The notes under the pieces: generated by a model
Told to the model about the DNA's origin: nothing
Databases searched by the model: none
The model's input: only the letters and a program-made list of their open reading frames with translations
NCBI RefSeq assembly: GCF_018798885.1
Contig: NZ_CP076361.1
Coordinates: forward strand, 2,695,501-2,759,500
Direction of reading: 5' to 3'
DNA from: Gemmobacter fulvus
Lineage (GTDB): Bacteria > Pseudomonadota > Alphaproteobacteria > Rhodobacterales > Rhodobacteraceae
DNA: 64,000 bases
Part shown: piece by piece, positions 42,935 through 51,193 of the stretch
How positions within the stretch are numbered: position 1 is the first letter of the stretch
Layout: every line of letters begins with the position of its first letter
Translations under genes and position numbers: made by a program

Positions 42935-44353
42935 ATGCCGAACCGTTATCCGCGCGATTTTCTGGGCCATGGCGCAATGCCGCCCGATGCACAGTGGCCG
43001 GGCGGCGCGAAAATCGCCGTCTCCCTGGTGTTGAACTATGAAGAGGGCGGCGAGAACAACCTGCTGCATGGCGATGGCCAGTCAGAGGCGTTCCTGTCCG
43101 ATATCGCTGGCGCGGCCCCCTGGCCGGGGCAGCGCCACTGGAACATGGAATCGATCTATGATTACGGCGCGCGCGCCGGGTTCTGGCGCCTGCACCGGCT
43201 GTTCACCGAGCGCAAGATTCCGGTGACGATCTATGGCGTGGCCACGGCTCTTGCCCGCAGCCCCGAACAGGTGGCGGCGATGAAGGCCGCCGATTGGGAA
43301 ATCGCCTCGCATGGCCTGAAATGGGTCGAACACCGCGACATGCCCGAAGAGGTGGAGCGCGCCCAGATTGCCGAGGCGATCCGCCTGCATACCGAGGTGG
43401 TCGGCACCCCGCCGCGCGGCTGGTATACCGGGCGGTGCAGCATGAACACCGTGCGCCTGACCGCCGAAACCGGCCAGCTTGACTGGATCTCGGATACCTA
43501 TGACGACGATCTGCCCTATTGGCTGGAGGTCGGGGACCGCGATCAGCTGGTGATCCCCTATACGCTGGAGGCGAATGACATGCGGTTTGCCACCGCCCCC
43601 GGCTATATCACCGGCGAGCAGTTCTATCAGTATCTGAAAGACAGTTTCGACACGCTTTATGCCGAAGGGCAGGCTGGGGCGGCCAAAATGTTTTCCATCG
43701 GTCTGCATTGCCGCCTGATCGGCCGTCCGGGCAAGATTGCGGGCCTGCAACGCTTCCTCGACTATGCACAATCGCACAGTGGCGTCTGGTTCCCGCGCCG
43801 CATCGACATTGCCGAGCATTGGGCGAAAACCTATCCGAACAAACGCTTCGAGCGTCCATCTCAGATGAGCCAAGAGCGTTTTGTGACGGGCTTCGGTTCC
43901 ATTTTCGAACATTCGCCGTGGATAGCCGAAGGTGCCTTCGATCTGGAGCTTGGCCCTGCTTTCGACTCGGCGGTGGGCGTCCACAACGCCCTGTGCCGCA
44001 TCTTCCGCAGCGCCCCGTCCGAGGCACGGCTGGCAGTGTTGCGTGCGCACCCGGATCTGGCTGGCAAGCTGGCGCAGGCAAGGCGGCTGACGGCGGACAG
44101 TACCGCCGAACAGGCCTCGGCGGCGCTGGATGCGCTGACGGATGAGGAGCGCAGCACCTTTGCAACGCTGAATGCCGCCTATGTGGCGAAACACGGTTTT
44201 CCGTTCATCATCGCGGTGCGCGATCACAGCAAGGCCTCGATCCTTGCGGCGTTCCAGACCCGCATCACCAACGATACCGCCACCGAATTCTCCACCGCCT
44301 GCGCGCAGGTGGAGCGCATCGCAGAGCTGCGGCTGAAGGATATGTTCCAATGA
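42935..44353 (+). CDS. puuE: Fused allantoinase (PuuE type) and OHCU decarboxylase (UraD)
   Basis: A 472-residue bifunctional protein. Residues about 1-305 are the cofactor-independent, polysaccharide-deacetylase-like allantoinase PuuE ([50 protein letters not shown]). Residues about 310-472 are OHCU decarboxylase UraD ([14 protein letters not shown]372 in [31 protein letters not shown]). UraD turns OHCU into S-allantoin; PuuE hydrolyses S-allantoin to allantoate. The fusion therefore joins two consecutive steps after UraH. ATGA overlap with the ureidoglycine gene. Similar fusions are known in proteobacteria. Confidence 0.95.
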   Translation: MPNRYPRDFLGHGAMPPDAQWPGGAKIAVSLVLNYEEGGENNLLHGDGQSEAFLSDIAGAAPWPGQRHWNMESIYDYGARAGFWRLHRLFTERKIPVTIYGVATALARSPEQVAAMKAADWEIASHGLKWVEHRDMPEEVERAQIAEAIRLHTEVVGTPPRGWYTGRCSMNTVRLTAETGQLDWISDTYDDDLPYWLEVGDRDQLVIPYTLEANDMRFATAPGYITGEQFYQYLKDSFDTLYAEGQAGAAKMFSIGLHCRLIGRPGKIAGLQRFLDYAQSHSGVWFPRRIDIAEHWAKTYPNKRFERPSQMSQERFVTGFGSIFEHSPWIAEGAFDLELGPAFDSAVGVHNALCRIFRSAPSEARLAVLRAHPDLAGKLAQARRLTADSTAEQASAALDALTDEERSTFATLNAAYVAKHGFPFIIAVRDHSKASILAAFQTRITNDTATEFSTACAQVERIAELRLKDMFQ

Positions 44354-45186
44354 CCGGTTATTACGCACCGAAAGGCGGCCTGCCGCCGCAAACCGCGCTG
44401 ATGACTCAACGTGCGGTCTTTACCGATGCCTATGCCTTTATCCCCAAAGGCTGTTTTTCGGATATCGTCACCAGCAACCTGCCGGGCTGGACCAATACCC
44501 GGCTCTGGCTGATTGCACGGCCGATGTCGGGCTTTTCCGAAACCTTCAGCCAATATGTGATGGAGGTCGGCCCCGGCGGCGGATCAGACACGCCCGAGCC
44601 GGAAACCGGTGCGCAGGGCGTGATCTTCATGACCGAAGGCGAATTGTGGCTGTCGATTGACGGGCAGGAACATGACCTTGGCCCGGGCGGTTATGCCTAT
44701 CTGCCCGCAGGCTGTGCGTGGCGGGTCAAGAACGCCAAGACCAGCCCGGCGCGGTTCCATTGGGTGCGCAAGCTTTATGAAACCGCACCGGGCGTTGCTG
44801 CGCCTGAGGCCTTCGTGACCTCGGACCGCGACATCAGCCCGATCGCCATGCCCGATACCGGGGGCCGTTGGGCCACCACCCGCTTTGTCGATCCGGGCGA
44901 TCTGCGCCATGACATGCATGTGAATGTGGTCACGTTCCAGCCCGGCGGCGTGATCCCGTTCGAGGAAACCCATGTGATGGAACACGGGCTGTATGTGCTG
45001 GAGGGCAAGGCGGTCTACAAGCTCAATCAGGATTGGGTGGAGGTGGAGGCAGGCGATTTCATGTGGCTGCGCGCCTATTGCCCGCAGGCCTGTTATGCCG
45101 CCGGCCCCGGCCCGTTCCGCTATCTGCTTTACAAGGATGTGAACCGCCACGCGCGGCTGCGCGGGGTGGGCGGCTTTGGTCGCTGA
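44350..45186 (+). CDS. allE: (S)-Ureidoglycine aminohydrolase
   Basis: A 278-residue bicupin of the AllE/UGHY family: YYAPKGGLPPQTALMTQRAVFTDAYAFIP (given in two parts: YYAPKGGLPPQT, then RAVFTDAYAFIP), cupin 1 around 65-125 and cupin 2 around 185-265 with metal ligands in EETHVMEHGLYVL and the Phe/Trp-rich end YCPQACYAAG. It deaminates S-ureidoglycine to S-ureidoglycolate. Starts inside the puuE-uraD stop (ATGA). A hairpin separates it from allA. Confidence 0.93.
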   Translation: MTGYYAPKGGLPPQTALMTQRAVFTDAYAFIPKGCFSDIVTSNLPGWTNTRLWLIARPMSGFSETFSQYVMEVGPGGGSDTPEPETGAQGVIFMTEGELWLSIDGQEHDLGPGGYAYLPAGCAWRVKNAKTSPARFHWVRKLYETAPGVAAPEAFVTSDRDISPIAMPDTGGRWATTRFVDPGDLRHDMHVNVVTFQPGGVIPFEETHVMEHGLYVLEGKAVYKLNQDWVEVEAGDFMWLRAYCPQACYAAGPGPFRYLLYKDVNRHARLRGVGGFGR

Positions 45187-45214
45187 CGGCGCGGCCTGTC
45201 GCATGACGAAACCT

Positions 45215-45237
45215 GCGGGGCCGGACTGCGGCCCCGC
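45215..45237 (+). promoter_or_regulatory. Intercistronic hairpin between allE and allA
   Basis: 9-bp stem GCGGGGCCG / CGGCCCCGC with loop GACTG, in the 72-base gap. No T-run follows, so transcript stabilisation or partial attenuation is more likely than full termination. Confidence 0.5.
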
Positions 45238-45258
45238 CCCCCCGGTGAAAGGCTGCCG

Positions 45259-45747
45259 ATGCGCGATATTCTTGCCGAACCCCTGACCGCTGCCGCCTTT
45301 GCCCCGTTCGGGGATGTGCTGGAGGCCGCAGGCCCGCCGGACCGGATCATCAATCAGGGCCTGTGTGGGCGGTTCCATGATCGGGCGCGGCTGGATTTCG
45401 GGCCGGATGCGCGGGCGGGGCTGTCGATCTTCAAGGCAGAGCCGCGCAGCTTTCCGTATCTGCTGGAGATGGTGGAGCGGCACCCGGACGGCTCGCAGGC
45501 GTTCGTGCCGATGACTAGGGATGCGTTTCTGGTGATCGTCGCCCCGGATGCAGACGGCACGCCGGGGCAGCCGCGCGCGTTTCTGACCGATGGCACCCAG
45601 GCCATCAACCTGCATCGCGGCACCTGGCATGGCGTGCTGACACCGCTGGCCGAACCCGGTCTGTTTGCGGTGATCGACCGCATCGGCCCCACCGCCAATC
45701 TTGAGGAACACTGGTTTACGGAGCCTTACACCATCCTTCCGGCCTGA
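45259..45747 (+). CDS. allA: Ureidoglycolate lyase
   Basis: A 162-residue AllA: LTAAAFAPFGDVLE near the start, LSIFKAEPRSFPYLLEMVERHP, then SQAFVPMTRDAFLVIVAP and LHRGTWHGVLTPL, all family hallmarks. It splits S-ureidoglycolate into glyoxylate and urea, the last step of the pathway encoded here. Follows allE in the same orientation and precedes the purine permease gene. Confidence 0.95.
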   Translation: MRDILAEPLTAAAFAPFGDVLEAAGPPDRIINQGLCGRFHDRARLDFGPDARAGLSIFKAEPRSFPYLLEMVERHPDGSQAFVPMTRDAFLVIVAPDADGTPGQPRAFLTDGTQAINLHRGTWHGVLTPLAEPGLFAVIDRIGPTANLEEHWFTEPYTILPA

Positions 45748-45849
45748 CAGGCGCGGCGGGCAAGCCCGGCAAACGGGCCAATCACCGGACCGTAACCTTC
45801 GGGGGGCGCGGATCGGCACAACAATACCCCCCCGCAGGAAAGGGATAAT

Positions 45850-47322
45850 ATGACGACCTCCTCCGTTCATCCGGTGGATCAGCTTCTGCCTGCGCCGAAG
45901 CTGTTCACCCTGGGCCTGCAGCATGTCTTGGTCATGTATGCAGGCGCTGTTGCCGTGCCGCTGATCGTGGGGCGGGCGTTGAAGCTTGACCCGGCCGATG
46001 TGGCCTTTCTGATCTCGGCCGATCTGTTCGTCTGTGGTCTGGCGACGCTGATCCAGAGTCTTGGCGCGACCCAGTGGTTCGGCATCAAGCTGCCGGTGAT
46101 GATGGGCGTGACCTTCGCCGCCGTGGCACCGATGGTGGCGATGGCCAATGCCGAAGGGGGGGCTGCCGGCGCGCAGAAGATCTTTGGCGCAATCATCGCG
46201 GCGGGTCTGATTTCGATCCTGATTGCGCCGCTGGTGTCGCGCCTGCTCAGGTTCTTTCCGCCCGTGGTCACCGGCACGATCATTCTGGTGATCGGCGTCA
46301 GCCTGATGCGGATCGGCATCAACTGGATTTTCGGCAATCCGGTCGGCCCGACCGCGCCGATGATCGTCGATCCGGCCCATGCGGACTGGCTGAAAGCAGC
46401 CGCCGCCATGCCGGGTGTGCCGCCGATGCCGGAAAAGCTGGCCGTTGCCGCGACGATGCAGAACACGGCCTATGCGCCCTTGGGCAATATGGCGGTGTCG
46501 GCGGTCGTTCTGGTGTCGATCCTGCTGATCGCGCGTTTCGGGCGGGGCTTTGTCGCCAATATCTCGGTCCTGCTGGGCATCGTGATCGGGGCCGTGCTTG
46601 CCGTGGCCATTGGCGCGATGAGCTTTGGCAAGGTGGCCGAGGCGGAATGGTTCGGGTTGATCACGCCGTTCCATTTCGGGATGCCGAGCTTTGATCCGGT
46701 GATGATCGTGACCATGGTCCTGGTGATGATCGTGGTGATGATCGAATCCACCGGCATGTTTCTGGCGCTGGCCGATATGACCGGCAAGCGCGTGACGCAG
46801 CCGATGCTGTCGGCAGGGCTGCGCACCGATGGTCTGGGCACGCTGATCGGCGGGATTTTCAACACCTTCCCCTATACATCCTTCAGCCAGAATGTCGGGC
46901 TGGTGGGTGTGACCGGCATCAAGAGCCGCTTTGTCTGTGTGGCGGGCGGGCTTATCCTGATCGTGCTGGGGCTGGTGCCGAAAATGGGCGCGCTGGTGGA
47001 ATCGGTGCCGACCATGGTGCTGGGCGGGGCCGGTCTTGTGATGTTCGGCATGGTGGCTGCAACCGGCGTGCGGATTCTGGCCAGCGTGAATTTCGCGGGC
47101 AATCGCAACAACCTGTTCATTGTGGCGGTCAGCCTTGGCTTTGGCATGATTCCTCTGGTGGCACCGCAGTTCCGCATGTGGATGCCCCATGCGATCCACC
47201 CGCTGATCGAAAGCGGCATCCTGCTCGCCTCGATTGCGGCGGTGGCGCTGAATGCGTTTTTCAACGGCGCATCGGGCAGCGCCGACGAGGCGAAAGCCGC
47301 CGCCGCCATGGCCGATCACTGA
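45850..47322 (+). CDS. NCS2-family purine permease (urate/xanthine:H+ symporter)
   Basis: A 490-residue transporter with about 14 helices of the nucleobase-cation symporter-2 family: LGLQHVLVMYAGAVAVPLIVG, the TM3 phrase KLPVMMGVTFAAVAPM and the signature NTFPYTSFSQNVGLVGVTGI with ESTGMFLALADMTG upstream (Glu-Ser conserved in substrate binding). The UacT/XanP/PucJ subgroup fits urate or xanthine, as does its place at the end of the urate-degradation genes. AAAGGGA lies before the ATG. Confidence 0.92.
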   Translation: MTTSSVHPVDQLLPAPKLFTLGLQHVLVMYAGAVAVPLIVGRALKLDPADVAFLISADLFVCGLATLIQSLGATQWFGIKLPVMMGVTFAAVAPMVAMANAEGGAAGAQKIFGAIIAAGLISILIAPLVSRLLRFFPPVVTGTIILVIGVSLMRIGINWIFGNPVGPTAPMIVDPAHADWLKAAAAMPGVPPMPEKLAVAATMQNTAYAPLGNMAVSAVVLVSILLIARFGRGFVANISVLLGIVIGAVLAVAIGAMSFGKVAEAEWFGLITPFHFGMPSFDPVMIVTMVLVMIVVMIESTGMFLALADMTGKRVTQPMLSAGLRTDGLGTLIGGIFNTFPYTSFSQNVGLVGVTGIKSRFVCVAGGLILIVLGLVPKMGALVESVPTMVLGGAGLVMFGMVAATGVRILASVNFAGNRNNLFIVAVSLGFGMIPLVAPQFRMWMPHAIHPLIESGILLASIAAVALNAFFNGASGSADEAKAAAAMADH

Positions 47323-47327
47323 GCCAT

Positions 47328-47355
47328 CGGGGGCGACATGCCGCTGTCGCCCCCG
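47328..47355 (+). terminator. Strong hairpin after the purine permease gene
   Basis: 11-bp perfect stem (CGGGGGCGACA / TGTCGCCCCCG) around TGCCGC, six bases after the permease stop. There is no clear T-run, so it may be a weak terminator or 3' stabiliser. Confidence 0.55.
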
Positions 47356-47393
47356 GCCTTGCCGTGCCCGGAAAAACATGGCTCTGTCTGGGC

Positions 47394-48416
47394 ATGACAC
47401 AGGATGATCCGCTTGGCCCGATGCTGACCTCTGCCCCGCCCGTGCTGTCGATGCAGGACGCATTGGCGCTGCTGCAAACTCATTACGGGCTGTCGGGCGA
47501 CGCGCTGGCGCTGACCTCGGAACGCGATCTGAATTTCCGCATCAGCACAGGGGCGGGGCGCTTTGTGCTGAAAATCGCCAATGACAGCGAACCGCCCGCC
47601 GTCACCCGGTTTCAGAACGCCGCCTTGCTGCATATCGCGGCGCGTGATCCGGCCTTGCCAGTGCCGCGTGTGGTGCCGACGCTGGCGGGGACCACCGACG
47701 TGGTGCTGCCGTCGGGCAGCCTGATGCGGCTGCTGACCTATGTGGAGGGGGTGCCGATGTATCGCGCCGCGCCGTCGCAGGCCTTGCGGCGCAGCATGGG
47801 GGCGATGGCGGCGCGGCTGACCCGCGCGCTGGAGGGATTTGCCCATCCTGCCGCCGATCATGTGCTGCAATGGGATCTCAAACAGGCGGCGGCGCTGCGG
47901 CCCTTGCTGCCCGCCATCGCAGACGACGCGCTGCGCGGCCTTTGCTCCGACTGGCTTGATCGCTTCACGCGCGAGATCAAACCCGCCTTGGCGTTTGTGC
48001 CGTGGCAGGTGGTTCATGCCGATCTGAACCCGCATAACGTGCTGGTAGACCCGGAGGATGCGACGCGCGTGTCAGGGGTGCTGGACTTTGGTGATATGGT
48101 CCACACCCCACGCCTGTGTGATCTTGCGGTTGCGGCGTCTTATCAGATTGATGTGGCCAACCCGCTGGAATCGCTGGCCGATGTGGTGGCTGCCTGGCAT
48201 CGGGAACTGCCGTTTCAGCCCGAAGAACAGGAGCTGATCTTCGATCTGACCGCGATCCGCATGGTGACGACGCTGGCCATCACCAGCTTCCGGGCGGCGC
48301 GTTACCCTGAAAATGCCACCTATATCCTGCGCAATTTCGAGACGGCCCGCGCAGGGCTTCTGGGCTTTGCCAGCCTGCCGCGCGATGCGGCGCTGGCCCG
48401 TATGAGGATGGAGTGA
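47394..48416 (+). CDS. APH-fold (phosphotransferase family) kinase, hydroxylysine-kinase-like
   Basis: A 340-residue kinase of the aminoglycoside-phosphotransferase/choline-kinase fold. The catalytic loop is VVHADLNPHNVLVD and the metal-binding motif VLDFGDMVH, with the nucleotide lysine in RFVLKIAND. It precedes a class III PLP enzyme by three bases. In animals an APH-like kinase (hydroxylysine kinase) makes a phosphorylated amino alcohol that a class III PLP phospho-lyase degrades; the same pairing is inferred here. An ATG at 47394 is used; another lies at 47421. The longer upstream frame is within the permease gene. Confidence 0.8.
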   Translation: MTQDDPLGPMLTSAPPVLSMQDALALLQTHYGLSGDALALTSERDLNFRISTGAGRFVLKIANDSEPPAVTRFQNAALLHIAARDPALPVPRVVPTLAGTTDVVLPSGSLMRLLTYVEGVPMYRAAPSQALRRSMGAMAARLTRALEGFAHPAADHVLQWDLKQAAALRPLLPAIADDALRGLCSDWLDRFTREIKPALAFVPWQVVHADLNPHNVLVDPEDATRVSGVLDFGDMVHTPRLCDLAVAASYQIDVANPLESLADVVAAWHRELPFQPEEQELIFDLTAIRMVTTLAITSFRAARYPENATYILRNFETARAGLLGFASLPRDAALARMRME

Positions 48417-48419
48417 CCG

Positions 48420-49727
48420 ATGACCCGTATTGATCCGATGCCGAATGCCTATCAGCCCGGCGCTGCCGCGATCGAACCGGAGTCCGAATCGTTGATTGCG
48501 CGGCGGCAGGCCGCGCTCGGCCCGGCCTACCGGCTTTTCTATGAAAAACCGGTGCATCTGGTGCGCGGTGAGGGGGTCTGGCTGTTCGATGCGGCGGGCG
48601 AGGCCTATCTGGACACCTATAACAATGTCGCCTCGGTCGGCCATTGCCACCCGCATGTGGTGCAGGCGATGGCGGGGCAGGCGGCGGTTTTTGCCAGCCA
48701 TACCCGCTATCTGCACGACACGGTGCTGGATTATGCTGAACGCTTGCTTGCCTCCATGCCACGGGAGCTTGCGCATGTGATGTTCACCTGCACCGGGTCC
48801 GAGGCCAATGATCTGGCGCTGCGTATCGCGCGGGCGCAGACGGGGGGCACCGGCATCATCGTCACCGAAAATGCCTATCATGGGGTGACGGCGGCGGTGG
48901 CCGAGTTTTCGCCCTCGCTGGGGCGTGGTGTGGCCCTGGGGGCGCATGTGCGCACCGTGTCCGCGCCCGATCCGGCGCAGGCCGATCCGGGGGCTGCCTT
49001 TGCGGCGCAGGTCGTGGCCGCCATCGAGGATCTGCACCGCCATGGCATGAAACCGGGGGCGTTGATTGTGGATACGATCTTTTCCTCGGATGGCGTGTTC
49101 GCCGACCCGGAAGGGTTTCTGAAACCCGCCGTCGCCGCGATCCGGGCGGCAGGCGGGCTGTTCATCGCCGATGAGGTGCAGCCCGGCTTTGGCCGCACCG
49201 GCGCAGGCATGTGGGGCTTTGCCCGCCACGGCATCGTGCCCGATATGGTGTCGATGGGCAAACCGATGGGCAATGGTTATCCGGTGGCCGGTCTGGCATT
49301 GCGTCCCGAGGTGATTGCCGAATTTGGCAGCAAGGCGCGGTATTTCAACACTTTCGGCGGCAATGCCGTGGCGGCGGCCACCGCGGCGGCGGTTCTGGAT
49401 GTGATTGAGAATGAAGGTCTGATCGAAAACGCCCGCACGGTCGGCGCCTATTTCCGCGACGGCTTGCAATCGCTTGCGAAGGATCACGCGGTGATCGGCG
49501 ATATCCGCGCGGCCGGCCTGTTTCTGGGGGTGGATATTGTGGATGACGGCGAGCCCGACGCAGTGCTGACCGGGCGTATCGTCAATGATCTGCGCGCGGC
49601 CAAGGTGCTGATTTCGGCCACGGGGCCAAAGGGGCATGTGTTGAAAATCCGCCCGCCGCTGGTGTTCCAGCTCGAAAATGTCGACCTGTTTCTGGACAGG
49701 TTGCAGGGCGTTTTGCGCGCTTTGTAG
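48420..49727 (+). CDS. Class III PLP-dependent aminotransferase/phospho-lyase
   Basis: A 435-residue fold-type I enzyme. Markers: VWLFDAAGEAYLDTYNNVASVGHCHPHVV, given in two parts (VWLFDAAGEAYLDTYNN, VASVGHCHPHVV), the phosphate-cup FTCTGSEANDLAL, the cofactor aspartate in FIADEVQPGFGRTG, and PLP lysine K281 in SMGKPMGNGYPVAG. NNVASVGHCHP is characteristic of the AGXT2L subgroup (ethanolamine-phosphate and 5-phosphohydroxylysine phospho-lyases) rather than plain omega-transaminases. Neighbouring kinase supports phospho-lyase action. Transamination cannot be excluded. Confidence 0.85.
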   Translation: MTRIDPMPNAYQPGAAAIEPESESLIARRQAALGPAYRLFYEKPVHLVRGEGVWLFDAAGEAYLDTYNNVASVGHCHPHVVQAMAGQAAVFASHTRYLHDTVLDYAERLLASMPRELAHVMFTCTGSEANDLALRIARAQTGGTGIIVTENAYHGVTAAVAEFSPSLGRGVALGAHVRTVSAPDPAQADPGAAFAAQVVAAIEDLHRHGMKPGALIVDTIFSSDGVFADPEGFLKPAVAAIRAAGGLFIADEVQPGFGRTGAGMWGFARHGIVPDMVSMGKPMGNGYPVAGLALRPEVIAEFGSKARYFNTFGGNAVAAATAAAVLDVIENEGLIENARTVGAYFRDGLQSLAKDHAVIGDIRAAGLFLGVDIVDDGEPDAVLTGRIVNDLRAAKVLISATGPKGHVLKIRPPLVFQLENVDLFLDRLQGVLRAL

Positions 49728-49734
49728 AAAAACA

Positions 49735-49770
49735 GATGCCTGTGCGAGCCGCACCGCCCACACAGGCATC
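49735..49770 (-). terminator. Terminator for the entericidin-like gene
   Basis: GATGCCTGTG (49735-49744) pairs with CACAGGCATC (49761-49770), a perfect 10-bp stem with a 16-base loop. On the minus strand it is followed by TGTTTTTC, so it terminates transcription from the small lipoprotein gene; on the plus strand it sits eight bases after the class III enzyme stop and may serve there too. Confidence 0.75.
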
Positions 49771-49801
49771 ACAAGTTCGGAGGCAGGGACGCTCCGGCGC
49801 G

Positions 49802-49945
49802 TTACATCCCGGATTGGGCTTCGCGGGCTTCTTCGGCAACAGCCGCGCCGGCATTCTGCATATCCTGACCGGCACCTTCGACAGTTTCGCAGGCACCCAG
49901 CGCCATCAGCACAAGAAGTGGCAGCAGGTTCAGAGTCTTGCGCAT
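49802..49945 (-). CDS. Entericidin A/B-family small lipoprotein
   Basis: A 47-residue protein: signal MRKTLNLLPLLVLMALGAC with lipobox ALGAC, then ETVEGAGQDMQNAGAAVAEE, the entericidin pattern (GAGQDMQNAG). Entericidins are membrane lipoproteins of the stress envelope; E. coli EcnA/EcnB form an antidote/toxin pair, but single copies are widespread and of unclear use. AAGGAGAG precedes the ATG. A terminator lies downstream. Confidence 0.9.
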   Translation of the reverse strand: MRKTLNLLPLLVLMALGACETVEGAGQDMQNAGAAVAEEAREAQSGM

Positions 49946-50057
49946 CGTTCTCTCCTTACTTGGTTTGCCATGGTCAACGCAGAACGGCCCGTCGGGTTCC
50001 CTGCCGCCGCAGAACCGCTTTAACCGGGGCTTAAACAATCCGCGCGAAGCTGGGGCC

Positions 50058-50360
50058 ATGAGATGGATTTTGCCCCTGCTGATCTGCGCCGCCTGTGGCG
50101 CGCAACCTGCGCCGCTGATGTTCGGCGGCGCGCGCCATGACACAACGGTCGATGGCCGGGACTATGTTGTTTACAAAAGGGAAAACCGGGTGGAGGTGAT
50201 CCGCCTCGGCCATGCCGGGCGGGCGGAGCATGACAGGATCAAGGCCACGATGATCGGCATCGTGCCATGGCTGACCGGCTGTGATGTCATCCCCGCATCG
50301 GTCGAGGGGGACAGCGGCGCGATGCGCGCCCGTGTCAGCTGTCCGAAGGGCCTTCGATGA
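50058..50360 (+). CDS. Small secreted protein of unknown function
   Basis: A 100-residue protein with a short signal (MRWILPLLICAACGAQP), perhaps a lipoprotein, and a soluble part with VDGRDYVVYKRENRVEVIRL and IVPWLTGCDVIP. No family recognised with confidence; similar short lipoproteins in this family carry two cysteines, as here in TGC and SCPKG. Overlaps the converging small membrane-protein gene by 26 bases. Translation start fits the signal; the upstream open frame is not used. Confidence 0.6.
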   Translation: MRWILPLLICAACGAQPAPLMFGGARHDTTVDGRDYVVYKRENRVEVIRLGHAGRAEHDRIKATMIGIVPWLTGCDVIPASVEGDSGAMRARVSCPKGLR

Positions 50361-50523
50361 TCAGCGCATAAAAGGCATAAGCCCCTGCACCGCCGAACAA
50401 AATTGCCCAGCCGGGGTTGCCCGTCCAGACCTCGACCGCGGCCCAGAGCACCGGGGCGAGGGATACCGCCCACCGCCGCCAGACGGGTTTGAAGAACGGA
50501 TGGTTTGCGTCAATGAACCGCAT
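50335..50523 (-). CDS. Small two-helix membrane protein, function unknown
   Basis: 62 residues from MRFIDANHPFFKPVWRRWAV, with two hydrophobic helices (WAVSLAPVLWAAVEVW, GWAILFGGAGAYAFYALII) separated by a short TGNPG turn. Conserved-looking, no known family name that I can assign. Divergent from the ABM monooxygenase gene. Confidence 0.6.
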   Translation of the reverse strand: MRFIDANHPFFKPVWRRWAVSLAPVLWAAVEVWTGNPGWAILFGGAGAYAFYALIIEGPSDS

Positions 50524-50572
50524 GATTTTCCACGATATTGTGCTATCCTGACTGGCAGGGAGGATCACAAAC

Positions 50573-50890
50573 ATGCCCCAGATCAGCACTGACTTTCAAG
50601 GCCAGACCGTCATCACCACTTTCGAGATGACGCCCGGCACCGCCCATGACCTGATGGAGGCGCTGGAAGACGCCTATACCAATTTCATCCGCCACCAGCC
50701 CGGCTTTCTGGGCGCGGGCCTGCATATGAATGATGCGCAGACCCGGATTGCCAACTATTCCAAGTGGTTGAAAAGAGAAGATTATCAGGCGATGCTGCGC
50801 AGCCCCGAAATGCGCGAGCGCAATCGCCGGATCGCCCAGCTGTGCAGGGGATTCGAGCCGGTGATGTATGAGGTGCAGGCGGTGTTCTGA
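50573..50890 (+). CDS. ABM-domain (antibiotic biosynthesis monooxygenase-like) protein
   Basis: A 105-residue dimeric alpha+beta barrel protein: VITTFEMTPGTAHDLMEALEDAY, given in two parts (VITTFEMTPGTAHD, LMEALEDAY), FIRHQPGFLGAGLHMNDAQTR (HQPGFLGAGLHM being typical) and YSKWLKREDYQAML. These small proteins act in quinol or heme oxidation or stress response; the substrate is unknown. GGGAGGATC precedes the ATG. Confidence 0.8.
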   Translation: MPQISTDFQGQTVITTFEMTPGTAHDLMEALEDAYTNFIRHQPGFLGAGLHMNDAQTRIANYSKWLKREDYQAMLRSPEMRERNRRIAQLCRGFEPVMYEVQAVF

Positions 50891-50892
50891 CC

Positions 50893-51168
50893 TCAGCCGG
50901 GGAAGGGGCCGGTCAGTTCGGCCTTGCCACTTTGTTTGTCGAACACGCAGACCATACGCTCTGCGGCAGTGCCGGTAGACACGGTGACAAGGGCTGCGCC
51001 GTAGCTTTCAGAGCCGAACGGATTGACCTCGATCACCGCTGTTCCGGTGTCGCCCAGGGCCGCAAGACAGGCCGCATGAACATCGGTGTGGAACTGCTCC
51101 CACGCCTCATCCGAGGAGGCGTGGCACGGCAGGGTGCTCAGCAGCAGGGCAAAGACGGACAAACGCAT
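50893..51168 (-). CDS. Small periplasmic protein of unknown function
   Basis: A 91-residue protein with a signal peptide (MRLSVFALLLSTLPCHA) and a soluble domain with three cysteines (HAACLAALGD, MVCVFDKQ), suggesting a disulfide in the periplasm. No family recognised. It follows uvrB after 25 bases on the same strand and ends two bases from the converging ABM gene. Confidence 0.6.
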   Translation of the reverse strand: MRLSVFALLLSTLPCHASSDEAWEQFHTDVHAACLAALGDTGTAVIEVNPFGSESYGAALVTVSTGTAAERMVCVFDKQSGKAELTGPFPG

Positions 51169-51193
51169 AGTCAACTCCATGATGATGTTGAGA

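Noticed and set aside
44584-47463. A 959-codon His/Gln/Arg-rich minus-strand frame across allE, allA and the permease
   Set aside because: Typical antisense composition at high GC; it would bridge intergenic hairpins and several genes.
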